Assembly: GCA_938039975.1 (NCBI GenBank)
Contig: CALHTM010000020.1
Coordinates: 1-27,402, forward strand
DNA from: an uncultured Candidatus Saccharibacteria bacterium
GTDB taxonomy: Bacteria > Patescibacteriota > Saccharimonadia > Saccharimonadales > Saccharimonadaceae
Length of the DNA stretch: 27,402 nt
Reading direction: 5' to 3'
Shown here: one piece after another, positions 15,862 to 24,140 of the stretch
How positions within the stretch are numbered: position 1 is the first letter of the stretch
Layout of the letters: the number at the start of each line of letters is the position of its first letter
Translations under genes and position numbers: made by a program
Notes under the pieces: model-generated
What the model saw: only the letters and a program-made list of their open reading frames with translations
What the model was told of the DNA's origin: nothing
Database searches by the model: none

Positions 15862-15981
15862 TCAGTCGTCACGCGACTCACCCATGCCGCTGCCGCACCT
15901 AGTGTAGCCAGCGTCCGCAAAGACGCCGCCACAGGTCTGCGGCTCGGCAACGAGAGCGAAGAACGTCTCGATGGTAGCCAT
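15862..15981 (-). CDS. 39-aa precursor peptide of a graspetide-type RiPP
   Basis: ATG 15981 has a near-perfect AAAGGAGGTG site at 6 nt, the best in the operon, as expected for a precursor made in excess. Residues 1-15 (MATIETFFALVAEPQ) look like a helical leader; TFFALVAE recalls the PFFARFLE-type leader helix of microviridin precursors. Residues 16-39 look like the core: TCGGVFADAG, then YTRCGSG, then MGESRDD. The core offers hydroxyl side chains (T16, T27, S31, S36) and acidic partners (D23, E35, D38, D39) for ester links, plus two cysteines (C17, C29) that could form a disulfide. Which residues are linked is unknown. It lies between the ligase (39 nt upstream) and the hydrolase. Confidence 0.75.
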   Translation of the reverse strand: MATIETFFALVAEPQTCGGVFADAGYTRCGSGMGESRDD

Positions 15982-16020
15982 ACAATTCACCTCCTTTCTA
16001 TAGATAGATAAAACTTAGTG

Positions 16021-16989
16021 CTATGGTGCCAAAAGTCTTGCCATTGAAGCAGCAGCGGGCATACCAATCTCGTCAGTATATCCAAGCCACTGCCCATTCG
16101 GATTGACCTCGAGAAACCACAGCACTCCGTCACTGTCCACAGCGAAGTCTATCGCTGCAAACTTCAAATTCAACCTCTTCATCAAAGATTGAATTTGAGC
16201 GACAAATCCAGGTGAAGCATCCCAGGGCTCGTACATGCTATCATGAGTACCTTGAAGTGGTCTCCAATCAACAGGGGCGCCTTCTACCGAAGTCGTTTGT
16301 TTCGCAACAAAAACATCGCCACCGACATACGTTACTCGCAACTCAGCAATCTTTTCAACGCATCTCTGCAAAAGGATTGGCTGAGAGCGAATAAAGCTCA
16401 GATTAGCAATCAATTCATCAGTCATAAGCGTAGTATCTACGCTATAGAACTTATCACCATACTCAAATGATTGCTTGGCTAGCATCTTAAATACCGTTGG
16501 CGCTTGGCAAAACAACTTTGCCTCTTCTGGATCATTCGTGATAATGCTATCTGGCACACAAAAACCCATAGAACGAGCAAGCTTCAACTGATAAGGTTTC
16601 AGTCGTGCCTGGCTCATATCGTTCGGGTGATTGACCCAACGCCTTGAGCTCAATACGGTACAAAGACCACTAACGATATCACGAACTTCACGTTCGACAA
16701 TCTCACGTTGAACAGACTCTTTGATTGATTCTGCGAACCCATGCCTTCCACCAAACCCAAATGGTTTTCTGAACCAAATAGAATCAGATTCAAGAAGGTC
16801 AAGCGAGTTTGTCTCTGTACGAAGCAACACTCTATCTGACTGGTAATCCCACACCAAATAGTTGTCTCCTCGTAGGATTCTATCAGTGTCAACCCGAAGA
16901 ATTCTATTGCCAGCTCTATGAACACAGCGTGCTACAGCATTAACGTGTGCGTCATCATAGGAATTTGTCAATACGAGAACCGTAGACAA
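16021..16989 (-). CDS. MvdC/MvdD-type ATP-grasp RiPP ligase
   Basis: A 322-aa protein when started at TTG 16989, which has AAGGAG 7 nt upstream and puts the typical N-terminus (STVLVLTNSYDDAHVNAV) first; a longer reading to 17058 would cross the leader hairpin. Family features are the N-terminal pre-ATP-grasp domain with DTDR (34-37) and IWFRKP (71-76, like the WxRRP of MvdD proteins), and the ATP-grasp fold with a lysine near 169-172, the ELR at 216-218, DWR 241-243 and the metal site D281/E294/N296 in LEVNPNGQW. Such enzymes phosphorylate Asp/Glu side chains of a precursor and join them to Ser/Thr or Lys, making macrolactone or macrolactam rings. The adjacent precursor supports this strongly. 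No transporter, acetyltransferase or methyltransferase is present in this operon. Confidence 0.88.
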   Translation of the reverse strand: MSTVLVLTNSYDDAHVNAVARCVHRAGNRILRVDTDRILRGDNYLVWDYQSDRVLLRTETNSLDLLESDSIWFRKPFGFGGRHGFAESIKESVQREIVEREVRDIVSGLCTVLSSRRWVNHPNDMSQARLKPYQLKLARSMGFCVPDSIITNDPEEAKLFCQAPTVFKMLAKQSFEYGDKFYSVDTTLMTDELIANLSFIRSQPILLQRCVEKIAELRVTYVGGDVFVAKQTTSVEGAPVDWRPLQGTHDSMYEPWDASPGFVAQIQSLMKRLNLKFAAIDFAVDSDGVLWFLEVNPNGQWLGYTDEIGMPAAASMARLLAP

Positions 16990-17025
16990 TTTATCTCTCC
17001 TTAAAAAAGTGTTTGTACAGGAACC

Positions 17026-17053
17026 TAAGGTTAAGAGCGGCTCATTAACCTTA
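17026..17053 (-). promoter_or_regulatory. 5' leader hairpin of the graspetide operon
   Basis: TAAGGTTAA pairs perfectly with TTAACCTTA around a 10-nt loop, right at the expected 5' end of the mRNA. It could stabilise the transcript or respond to a regulator. Confidence 0.55.
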
Positions 17054-17061
17054 CTCAATTA

Positions 17062-17090
17062 AGTGTACGCGGTGTGCAAAGATTTGTCAA
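17062..17090 (-). promoter_or_regulatory. Sigma70-type promoter of the graspetide operon
   Basis: TTGACA (17085-17090 on the minus strand), a 17-nt spacer and TACACT (17062-17067). The start would lie near 17055, giving a leader of about 65 nt before TTG 16989. Confidence 0.75.
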
Positions 17091-17554
17091 ACCTTTTTCT
17101 AAAATTCGCCTTCAAGCTGCAATATTTTGAAGCCGAAATACACAACAAGTCCTCAAATGTAATGGCAGGTGCAGCCCTAAAACCTGGATATTTCTATAAC
17201 CACCCATTTATTCTTGATAAAACGATCTTTATGCGTAAACAATTAAACAAGTACGCTGCAATGCGAGAAATTATTAATTTTATTATAGTTGTATTATTAT
17301 GACGCGTTCAATTCTGCTGATATTATAGAGCCACTCAGCTATACCTGTTTCTCTCGTTGGTACAAATTTTCGAACGAGATGGCAAAAGAACCGTCTGGAA
17401 TGATACGTTTAATATTTTATCGGGATTATACAACAATTAAAAAAGAAACTTAAAGCGCCCGTAATCAATAAGCTCTATAAAAAGTCATTGCCTCGTTCAA
17501 TAAACTATGATAAAAGCAATCATTGTATAGTTTTATTAACCTGCATTGAAATTG
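17091..17554. other. AT-rich intergenic stretch, possible gene remnant
   Basis: No gene is convincing here. On the plus strand an open stretch from 17063 to 17302 runs without a Shine-Dalgarno and overlaps the graspetide promoter. A second open stretch of about 50 codons in another frame (AFNSADIIEPLSYTCFSRWY and following) ends at TAA 17451. Together they could be a frameshifted remnant, but I recognise no family. Near 17503-17536 an imperfect AATAAACTAT / ATAGTTTTATT inverted repeat follows the uvrB stop and might be a weak terminator. Confidence 0.3.
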
Positions 17555-19528
17555 TTACATCTTCTCGCGAATTTCGGCGATCAGATCGCGCAGGTCGGCG
17601 GCGCGTTCGAATTCTAAGTTGGCGCTAGCTAGGTTCATTTGCGCCGTCAGGTCTTTGACGAGATTTTTGTACTCGTCGCGCGGGATTTTGCGCAGGTCGA
17701 GCTTTGGCTTGTCGTCTTCTTTTTGCGGAATGATGGCGCGCAAGCCTTCGTCGATCGCTTTATTGATACCGCGCGGCGTGATATTATGTTCGCGATTGTA
17801 TTTTTCTTGAATCTGGCGGCGACGGCGCGTTTCGTCGATCGCCAAGCGCATGCTATCGGTCATATTGTCGCCGTACATGACCACCTTGCCATCGACGTGG
17901 CGCGCAGCCCGGCCGATCGTCTGAATTAGGCTGCGTTCGCTGCGCAAAAACCCTTCCTTGTCGGCATCCATAATCGCCACCAGACTAACCTCTGGCAAGT
18001 CAATCCCCTCGCGCAGCAAATTGATACCGACCAGCACGTCATAAACGCCCATCCGCAAATCGCGCAAAATATCGCCGCGTTCCAGCGTGTCGATTTCGCT
18101 ATGAATATAAGCCGTCTTGATACCAATCTCCGTCAAGTAAGTCGATAAGTCCTCTGCCATCCGCTTGGTCAAAGTAGTGACTAGTACGCGCTGCTTTTTG
18201 TCGACGCGGTCGCGGATCTCGGCGATCAAGTCGTCAACTTGCCCGTCGGTCGGTCGGACGATAATCTCTGGATCAAGCAAACCAGTCGGGCGGATCACTT
18301 GCTGCGCTGGCGCCGGGCTGCGCTGGAGCTCGTAATCACCAGGCGTCGCCGAAACGTAAATAACTTGGTTGATGTGTTTATTAAATTCGTCAAAGCGCAG
18401 CGGGCGGTTGTCTAGAGCGCTCGGCAAGCGAAAACCGTACTCGACCAAGACTTCTTTGCGGGCGCGATCGCCATTATACATGCCGCGCACTTGCGGCACG
18501 GTAACGTGGCTTTCGTCGATAATCATCAAAAAGTCGTCTGGAAAGTAATCTAGCAAAGTCGCTGGCTGCTCGCCCGGTTCGCGGTTGGTCAGATAACGGC
18601 TGTAGTTTTCGATACCTTTGACGAAACCAGTCTGCTCGAGCATCTCGAGGTCATACTTGGTGCGCTGGCTGAGTCGCTGCGCCTCCAACAATTTGTTATT
18701 TTTCTCGAACCATTCGACACGCTGCTCGTACTCGGCGCGAATATTCTCGATGGCGCGCTTAATTTTTTCTTTCGGCGTAGCGTAGTGGCTGCTCGGAAAA
18801 ATAGTGAAGAGTTCCGGCTCTTCTAGAATCTCGCCAGTCAGCGGGTCAATCCGCGTAATTCGATCGACGTCATCGCCAAAAAACTCCACTCGATAAGCTG
18901 TTTCGCCGCCCGCCGGAAAGACATCAACCACGTCGCCTTTGACGCGAAACGCACCGCGCGCAAAGTCGATATCGTTACGATGATACTGAATATCCATCAG
19001 TTGGCGCAAAAATTTATCTTGCAAACGCCGCTCACCGCGCTTAACGGTAATCGACAAATCATAATAATCCGCCGGCGAGCCCAAACCATAAATGCAGCTG
19101 ACGCTCGACACGATAACTACGTCGCGCCGCGTGAGCAAAGCGTCGGTAGCGGCATGGCGCAAGCGGTCGATTTCTTCGTTGATCGCCGAATCTTTCTCGA
19201 TATAGGTATCGCTCGACGCGATGTAAGCTTCTGGCTGATAATAATCAAAATAACTGACGAAGTAATGAACTTCGTTGTCAGGGAAAAACTGTTTGAATTC
19301 GCTGAATAGCTGGGCGGCGAGAGTTTTGTTGTGCGCCAAAATTAATGTCGGCACATTCCTCTGAGCGATAATGTTCGCCATTGTAAAAGTTTTACCGCTA
19401 CCTGTTACACCGAGTAACGTTTGCTCGCGCTGTCCGTCGTGCAAGCCATTTAGCAACTGGGCGATCGCTTGCGGCTGATCGCCAGTCGGTTGATACGCAG
19501 ACTTTAGCCGAAATCGCTGACTATCCAT
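17555..19528 (-). CDS. uvrB: Excinuclease ABC subunit B
   Basis: A 657-aa DNA repair helicase-like protein that takes damaged DNA from UvrA and recruits UvrC. Visible are Walker A GVTGSGKT (40-47), the beta-hairpin region (YFDYYQPEAYI), SCIYGLGSP, helicase motif II (DESH), motif VI (QTIGRAARH) and a C-terminal UVR domain (about 620-657) that binds UvrC. Length is normal. An extended -10 box lies 7 nt before ATG 19528 with no Shine-Dalgarno, so it has its own leaderless promoter although it lies only 33 nt after the LOG-family gene. Confidence 0.97.
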   Translation of the reverse strand: MDSQRFRLKSAYQPTGDQPQAIAQLLNGLHDGQREQTLLGVTGSGKTFTMANIIAQRNVPTLILAHNKTLAAQLFSEFKQFFPDNEVHYFVSYFDYYQPEAYIASSDTYIEKDSAINEEIDRLRHAATDALLTRRDVVIVSSVSCIYGLGSPADYYDLSITVKRGERRLQDKFLRQLMDIQYHRNDIDFARGAFRVKGDVVDVFPAGGETAYRVEFFGDDVDRITRIDPLTGEILEEPELFTIFPSSHYATPKEKIKRAIENIRAEYEQRVEWFEKNNKLLEAQRLSQRTKYDLEMLEQTGFVKGIENYSRYLTNREPGEQPATLLDYFPDDFLMIIDESHVTVPQVRGMYNGDRARKEVLVEYGFRLPSALDNRPLRFDEFNKHINQVIYVSATPGDYELQRSPAPAQQVIRPTGLLDPEIIVRPTDGQVDDLIAEIRDRVDKKQRVLVTTLTKRMAEDLSTYLTEIGIKTAYIHSEIDTLERGDILRDLRMGVYDVLVGINLLREGIDLPEVSLVAIMDADKEGFLRSERSLIQTIGRAARHVDGKVVMYGDNMTDSMRLAIDETRRRRQIQEKYNREHNITPRGINKAIDEGLRAIIPQKEDDKPKLDLRKIPRDEYKNLVKDLTAQMNLASANLEFERAADLRDLIAEIREKM

Positions 19529-19535
19529 CTGGTAT

Positions 19536-19544
19536 ATTTTAACA
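19536..19544 (-). promoter_or_regulatory. Extended -10 promoter of uvrB, leaderless arrangement
   Basis: TGtTAAAAT on the minus strand, 7 nt before ATG 19528, in the short gap after the LOG-family stop codon. No clear -35 box. Confidence 0.55.
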
Positions 19545-19561
19545 TTTTTAAGCTATTCTAG

Positions 19562-20170
19562 CTAACCTTGACCGTAGCGTTTGGCACTAACCTGCGGATC
19601 GCTGCTATCATGCTCAACATCGGCATATTTCTTGTCAAGCGCCTCAATGACTCGCGCCACTAACCGCTCAGGGTTTGCATCGTAAATGACATCTTTAGCG
19701 CCCGGCGCCCAGACGTTCTTGAGCAGAGTAATCGTGTAATCTGCCAGACCGCCGCTGCCCAGCAAGATACCGCAGACCTTACGACTTTCGAGCGCTGTCG
19801 ATAGCTCGTGCAAGCTGCCCATCCGCCCGCCGACGGTAATAACTGCGTCGGCACTGCGCACCAGATGAACATCGCGGCCAACATATTCCATACCGGTGAA
19901 GTTGATATAGTCGAATTCGGCAGTCGGCAAACGGTAAGTCGAAATATGTTCGCGAAACGAACTAGCCGGCGAGAATCCGACCGACACGCCTTTAGTCTGG
20001 CCAACACTTTTGAAGCCGCGCGCCGCAAAGTGCGGCAAACCGACAGTAGCTCCTGTCAGCAATGTCTTGCCCGAACGTGCGATTTCAGCACCAATCGCAA
20101 AAGCTTTTTCGTGAGCGCTATCAACTGTCTCGCCCGACGCCGCGCCCGATACGCAAATCTGGTATTTCAT
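19562..20170 (-). CDS. LOG-family (TIGR00725-like) nucleotide-binding protein
   Basis: A 202-aa Rossmann-like protein. ICVSGAASG at the start, GKTLLTGATVGLP and VITVGGRMGSLHELSTALE match the lysine-decarboxylase-like/LOG superfamily, whose classic PGGxGTxxE motif appears here as VGGRMGSLHE. Cytokinin-activating LOG enzymes cleave nucleoside 5'-monophosphates, but bacterial homologues of this divergent type have no assured substrate. ATG 20170 overlaps the pfkB-family stop by one base (TAATG), with AGGAG inside that gene, so it is translationally coupled to the sugar operon. Confidence 0.75.
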   Translation of the reverse strand: MKYQICVSGAASGETVDSAHEKAFAIGAEIARSGKTLLTGATVGLPHFAARGFKSVGQTKGVSVGFSPASSFREHISTYRLPTAEFDYINFTGMEYVGRDVHLVRSADAVITVGGRMGSLHELSTALESRKVCGILLGSGGLADYTITLLKNVWAPGAKDVIYDANPERLVARVIEALDKKYADVEHDSSDPQVSAKRYGQG

Positions 20171-21150
20171 TATTCTCCTCGTTTTGGTAATTGTTTCTCG
20201 GTGATTGGCATAGCGTGCAGTTTGACGCCTTTATACAAGATGCCATCTTTGGCGCCAATTTTAGTAACGACGCTAGTCGAATTGGCGCTAGCGAAAATAA
20301 TCGAATCTTTTAAGTTTTTACCTTGCGCCCACTGGCTCAAAAAGCCGCTAGCAAAGGCATCGCCGGCGCCCGTGCGATCGACTACTGGCACGTCTTCATA
20401 CATGCCAGCGCGCACCAACGTCTTGCCGTCAGTCGCTACCACACCATTCGGACCGTCGCTAACAATCACTGTCGGACAATAGTGCAGCGCCCGCAGAGCT
20501 AACTCCTCGATAGTCTCGCCAGCCACTAGTTTTTGCATCTCTTCTTTGTTGGTGCAAAGCACGTCAACTGTGTCCAGCAAACCTTTCAACTTTTCCGGAT
20601 CAGCTAGCTCCGGACCAGCCGGGTTGAGCATGACTTTGGCGCCAACGCGCTCAGCTTCGTCCAGAATCACCCGTAACACCGTCAGACTGTTGTCGGCTAG
20701 CGATGTCGGATAAATCCAATCAGCTTGGCTGATAGCTTGCAAATTCAAGCGGCCAACGTCCTTGCCAAATGTCCGCCCGCGGTGGTTCAGAATCGTGCGT
20801 TCGCCATTGGTGGCGATCAAAATTACTGAATAGCCAGCTTGCATTCGATCATCAATCAAGACGTCGCGCGTATCGACACCCTCGGTATCAAGCGCCGCGA
20901 TCACCGCCTGGCTGGCCGAGTCATTACCCAGCGCCCACATATAGCGACTGTCTAAGCCCTGGCGAGCAAAAGTTGTCGCGACGTTTGTAGCATTGCCGCC
21001 AGTGCTGAAGATCACGTCTTCGACCTCCATTTTGATACCTAGCGGCAGCTCGGTAAAGACTTTCTTGCCGCGAGTATGCGGATCGAATTCGTTACTGCGC
21101 AAGAATACGTCTTGCGTGCCTTTGCCGATTGCTAAAATTTTAACCGCCAC
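20170..21150 (-). CDS. PfkB-family carbohydrate kinase
   Basis: A 326-aa sugar/nucleoside kinase with both PfkB signatures: the glycine-rich STGGNATNVATTFARQGL near residue 50 and the catalytic DRTGAGDAFASGFL near 250 (Asp as base, GAGD anion hole). The start is GTG 21150, overlapping the aldolase stop by one base (TAGTG). Its place directly after fructose-bisphosphate aldolase suggests it phosphorylates fructose-6-phosphate or fructose-1-phosphate, which would fill the phosphofructokinase step. Ribokinase or adenosine kinase activity cannot be excluded from the sequence. Confidence 0.85.
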   Translation of the reverse strand: MAVKILAIGKGTQDVFLRSNEFDPHTRGKKVFTELPLGIKMEVEDVIFSTGGNATNVATTFARQGLDSRYMWALGNDSASQAVIAALDTEGVDTRDVLIDDRMQAGYSVILIATNGERTILNHRGRTFGKDVGRLNLQAISQADWIYPTSLADNSLTVLRVILDEAERVGAKVMLNPAGPELADPEKLKGLLDTVDVLCTNKEEMQKLVAGETIEELALRALHYCPTVIVSDGPNGVVATDGKTLVRAGMYEDVPVVDRTGAGDAFASGFLSQWAQGKNLKDSIIFASANSTSVVTKIGAKDGILYKGVKLHAMPITEKQLPKRGE

Positions 21151-22064
21151 TAAAGCGTTGCCTTTCCAGCGCTACCAAAGGCGCCAATTTTCTCTTCGAC
21201 AACTTTCTGGACAGCATCGTAAACTTCGGGCATCAGCTTGAAAACAGCGTACTCGTCAGGATTCTCGCGCAAAACCTTCTCGAGCGTAGTACGAAAAGCA
21301 TAGCGCAAATCGCTGTTGATATTGATCTTGCTAACGCCAATTTTGGACGCGTCCTCAAAGTAGTGCAGCGGCGTGCCGCTACCGCCATGCAAGCTAATCT
21401 GGCAATCAATCGCCGCGCGAATCTGGCGCAACAGATCTAAATCGAGAATCTTCGGTACCGGATACAGCCCGTGCAAGTTCCCAACCTGCACCGCCATAGT
21501 ATCGATACCCGTGGCATCGACAAAACTTTTAGCTTCCTCGGGCTTGGTATTCCATTTTTTGACTTCTTCGTAGTCGATCTCTTCTTTATGAAGATTGGAA
21601 TCGCCAAAGAAATAGCGCTCCTCGGCCTCGACCAGCGCGCCTGTAAACTTAGCATATTCGACGACTTCGCGAGTTTTCTCGATAATTTCCTCGAGCGAAG
21701 CATCGTGATTAGCCTGCGAAATATCGATATGAATAAACTCAAAGCCAGCATCAATAGCCTGTTTGCAGCCCTCGACTGTCGGCGCATGATCGAGGTTGAT
21801 ATACATCTCGACACCGTAGTTTTGACTATAGTTATCGACCAGATCGCGAATATTTTCGTAGCCGCCCAGCGAGGCTGCTTCGTTAGCGCTAACTTCGACC
21901 ATCACTGGTGCCTTGGTTTTTTGTGCTGCCTGGCAAATCGCGCGTAGCGTTTCTTGATTATCAATATTAAAAGCTCCCACCGCGAAACCTTCTTGCCGGC
22001 TGCGCCGCATTAGGTCGTGCGCCCGGCTGGTACGCTGGCGAATTTCATCAATTGATAAGCTCAT
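21150..22064 (-). CDS. fba: Class II fructose-bisphosphate (ketose-bisphosphate) aldolase
   Basis: A 304-aa zinc aldolase joining or splitting fructose-1,6-bisphosphate and the two triose phosphates. Class II features are the N-terminal GFAVGAFNIDNQE, the zinc/catalytic region INLDHAP and FIHIDIS, EAEERYFFGD, the zinc histidines in QVGNLHGLYP and SLHGGSGT, and the phosphate-binding KININSDL. The usual GTSHG motif reads GNLHG. ATG 22064 has an AAGGAG site and follows the transketolase C-half by 14 nt. Tagatose-bisphosphate specificity is an alternative. Confidence 0.9.
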   Translation of the reverse strand: MSLSIDEIRQRTSRAHDLMRRSRQEGFAVGAFNIDNQETLRAICQAAQKTKAPVMVEVSANEAASLGGYENIRDLVDNYSQNYGVEMYINLDHAPTVEGCKQAIDAGFEFIHIDISQANHDASLEEIIEKTREVVEYAKFTGALVEAEERYFFGDSNLHKEEIDYEEVKKWNTKPEEAKSFVDATGIDTMAVQVGNLHGLYPVPKILDLDLLRQIRAAIDCQISLHGGSGTPLHYFEDASKIGVSKININSDLRYAFRTTLEKVLRENPDEYAVFKLMPEVYDAVQKVVEEKIGAFGSAGKATL

Positions 22065-22078
22065 ATTGTCTCCTTTCC

Positions 22079-23077
22079 TTAAAATCCTGCATGGTATTGC
22101 GGTACGCGATCGACAAATTCACGCGTCTTCTGGGCGATACTCGCTTCATCAAGCCCAAAGGCTTGCAGCAACTCGCCAGCCTCGCCGCTCTCGCCGAAAC
22201 GATCATTCATGCCGATGCGCAATAATGGCGACGGTAGCTGTTCGCCTAGCAATTCAGCAACCGCGCCGCCCAAACCGCCAGCAATTTGCGCGTCCTCGAC
22301 AGTAACTACCCGGCCAGTTTTGCGAACACTGGCCAGAATCGTCTCGTTATCAAGCGGCTTGACCGTCGGCACATGTACCACTTCAATAGAGACGCTGCTA
22401 CTTTGCAATTCGTTAGCTGCTCGCAGTGCGTACGCCGTCATGATGCCAGTGCTGACAATCGTCGCATCGCTGCCCTGACGCAACACATACGCCTGGCCAA
22501 TCTCGAATGGCGAATCCAGTGTACTGAATGTCGGCGTAGCAGCGCGCGTTAACCGCAAATAAGCCGGCTTATCAGTCCTGGCAAGTACTTTAGTGGCTTT
22601 CTCGGCCTCAATGGCGTCGCCCGGGCAAACGACAACCATGTTCGGCAGCACTCGCATCAGCGCGATATCCTCAAACATTTGGTGGGTAGCACCATCCGGC
22701 CCAACCGTTGTACCGCTATGTCCACCGACAATCTTAACCGGCATGTCGTTAAGCGCAATCGTCGCTTTGATTTGTTCCCAGCTGCGCCCTGGGTGAAACG
22801 CCGCATAGCTGGCTGCAAACGGAATTTTACCAGCGCGCGCTAGGCCGCTTGCCACCGTCGCTAAATTCTGCTCGGCGATTCCAACCTCTATATAGCGCTC
22901 AGGGAAAGCCTTGGCAAAGGCATCCATTTTGACGCTCTCGACCAAATCGGCGCACAGACCGACTACTCGCTCATCAGCTTCGCCGGCTGCCTTCAAGCCG
23001 CGCCCAAAACCAGCACGCGTGGCTTCTGCTTCTGGTTTTTCATTATAAATGTTGTCATTTAGAGGATAATTATACAC
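22079..23077 (-). CDS. Transketolase, C-terminal half
   Basis: A 332-aa protein with the pyrimidine-binding and C-terminal domains of a split transketolase. The catalytic glutamate is in EVGIAEQNLATVASGLA; SYAAFHPGRSWEQIK, GGHSGTTVGPDGATHQ and PAYLRLTRA are typical. I choose GTG 23077, which has AGGAG 6 nt upstream and overlaps the preceding gene by 8 nt; ATG 23104 would lie deeper in that gene without a site. It must pair with the N-half at 24133-25002 to bind thiamine diphosphate and transfer two-carbon units in the pentose phosphate pathway. Confidence 0.92.
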   Translation of the reverse strand: MYNYPLNDNIYNEKPEAEATRAGFGRGLKAAGEADERVVGLCADLVESVKMDAFAKAFPERYIEVGIAEQNLATVASGLARAGKIPFAASYAAFHPGRSWEQIKATIALNDMPVKIVGGHSGTTVGPDGATHQMFEDIALMRVLPNMVVVCPGDAIEAEKATKVLARTDKPAYLRLTRAATPTFSTLDSPFEIGQAYVLRQGSDATIVSTGIMTAYALRAANELQSSSVSIEVVHVPTVKPLDNETILASVRKTGRVVTVEDAQIAGGLGGAVAELLGEQLPSPLLRIGMNDRFGESGEAGELLQAFGLDEASIAQKTREFVDRVPQYHAGF

Positions 23078-24140
23078 GGCCTTCTCCTGAATATCGTTTT
23101 GCATCTTTTTTCTCGAGAATCACTAGCGATCGGAACATCGCCTTGGCGCTTTCTGAAACAGCGAGCGATTCTTTATTGTTGTATAAATACAACAAGTAGC
23201 TTCCTTTACCGTATGCTCGCGAGCAAATCACTGATAAATGCGACTTACCGCTGCTGTCATTAGCCAAAACGCGAGCACACAAAAGTTGCACAGCGCCGCG
23301 GTCATTCGCGAAATCAGCAGATGACTGATACCACTCTATACCAGTCACCAAATCACCGTTACTCTTCGCATTTCCGATCTTGTCTTCGATAACTTTTCGC
23401 GAATTAACTCTATCAGAACTACTGCTAAAATTTTCGCTACCAACCACAGATATAGTCATTAAAATACTGTTGCTATCCCGATACCAATGAATACCGTTAT
23501 CGTTCTCAAATTCTTTCCAGCCCTCTGGCAATTTGCCGTTTTCGATGCGCCAAACCGGCGAACCCTGCGGCTGGTAATTATCATCAAGCGAGACGCTTCG
23601 GACAGTTCTGGCGCTATCTTTTTCCTTGCCTTTGTTATCACCGGCGTGATCAAACTGCGAGAAAAGCGGCTGCATCGCCCCAGACACTAGAAGTATCGTA
23701 ACGATAATAGAAATAACAAGCGTAACCGAATTAATAATAATACCAATAACGCCCGCTGCTTTCGAAGTACCGTAGCGGTTCGCCTTAACAACGCTAGCAA
23801 TGCCGAGCGGCAAGCCAATCATACTCACCCAAAGCAAGCCAAGTATGATACTAACAGCACCCATCCAGTTGCTCGGCGGCTGTGTTGGCGCAGGCTGCGG
23901 ATAAGGATAAGCGTAAGGGCTAGCCGGCGGATAAGCATTGTTTGCTGGCGGAGCGGTGTACTGTGGAGCAGCATATTGCGGCGCTGGCGGCGAAACAGGC
24001 GGCGCTGAGGCAGCTGGCTGAACTGGCGGCTCTGACGGAGCGGATGCGGCCGAAGACTTCGGCGGTTTCGGCGGCTTTGGTGGAGTTGGCGGTTTCGGCG
24101 CCTTGGATGGCATCAAATTGTTAGACGATTGATTACTCAT
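23070..24140 (-). CDS. Proline-rich, DUF4190-like membrane protein between the transketolase halves
   Basis: A 356-aa protein. Residues 1-92 are a proline-rich tail (PKPPTPPKPPKPPK, then P/A/Y-rich); two membrane segments lie at about 93-116 and 128-153, separated by a short KANRYG-type loop. This is the DUF4190-like pattern. A polar domain from about 165 to 356 carries tryptophans (GIHWYRD, GIEWYQSS), and its side of the membrane is uncertain. ATG 24140 has GGAGG at 5 nt. It overlaps the genes on both sides by 8 nt, so it is translated with both transketolase halves. Function unknown; it may be an envelope protein caught in the operon. Confidence 0.7.
   Translation of the reverse strand: MSNQSSNNLMPSKAPKPPTPPKPPKPPKSSAASAPSEPPVQPAASAPPVSPPAPQYAAPQYTAPPANNAYPPASPYAYPYPQPAPTQPPSNWMGAVSIILGLLWVSMIGLPLGIASVVKANRYGTSKAAGVIGIIINSVTLVISIIVTILLVSGAMQPLFSQFDHAGDNKGKEKDSARTVRSVSLDDNYQPQGSPVWRIENGKLPEGWKEFENDNGIHWYRDSNSILMTISVVGSENFSSSSDRVNSRKVIEDKIGNAKSNGDLVTGIEWYQSSADFANDRGAVQLLCARVLANDSSGKSHLSVICSRAYGKGSYLLYLYNNKESLAVSESAKAMFRSLVILEKKDAKRYSGEGRV

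Noticed and set aside
16990..17058. 23-residue N-terminal extension of the ATP-grasp ligase, or a second precursor peptide
   Set aside because: The stretch has no ribosome binding site, crosses the leader hairpin, and the AAGGAG site is placed for TTG 16989, which matches the family N-terminus.
17063..17302. 79-aa plus-strand ORF as a real gene
   Set aside because: It starts inside the graspetide promoter on the opposite strand, has no Shine-Dalgarno and resembles nothing I know; kept only as a possible remnant.
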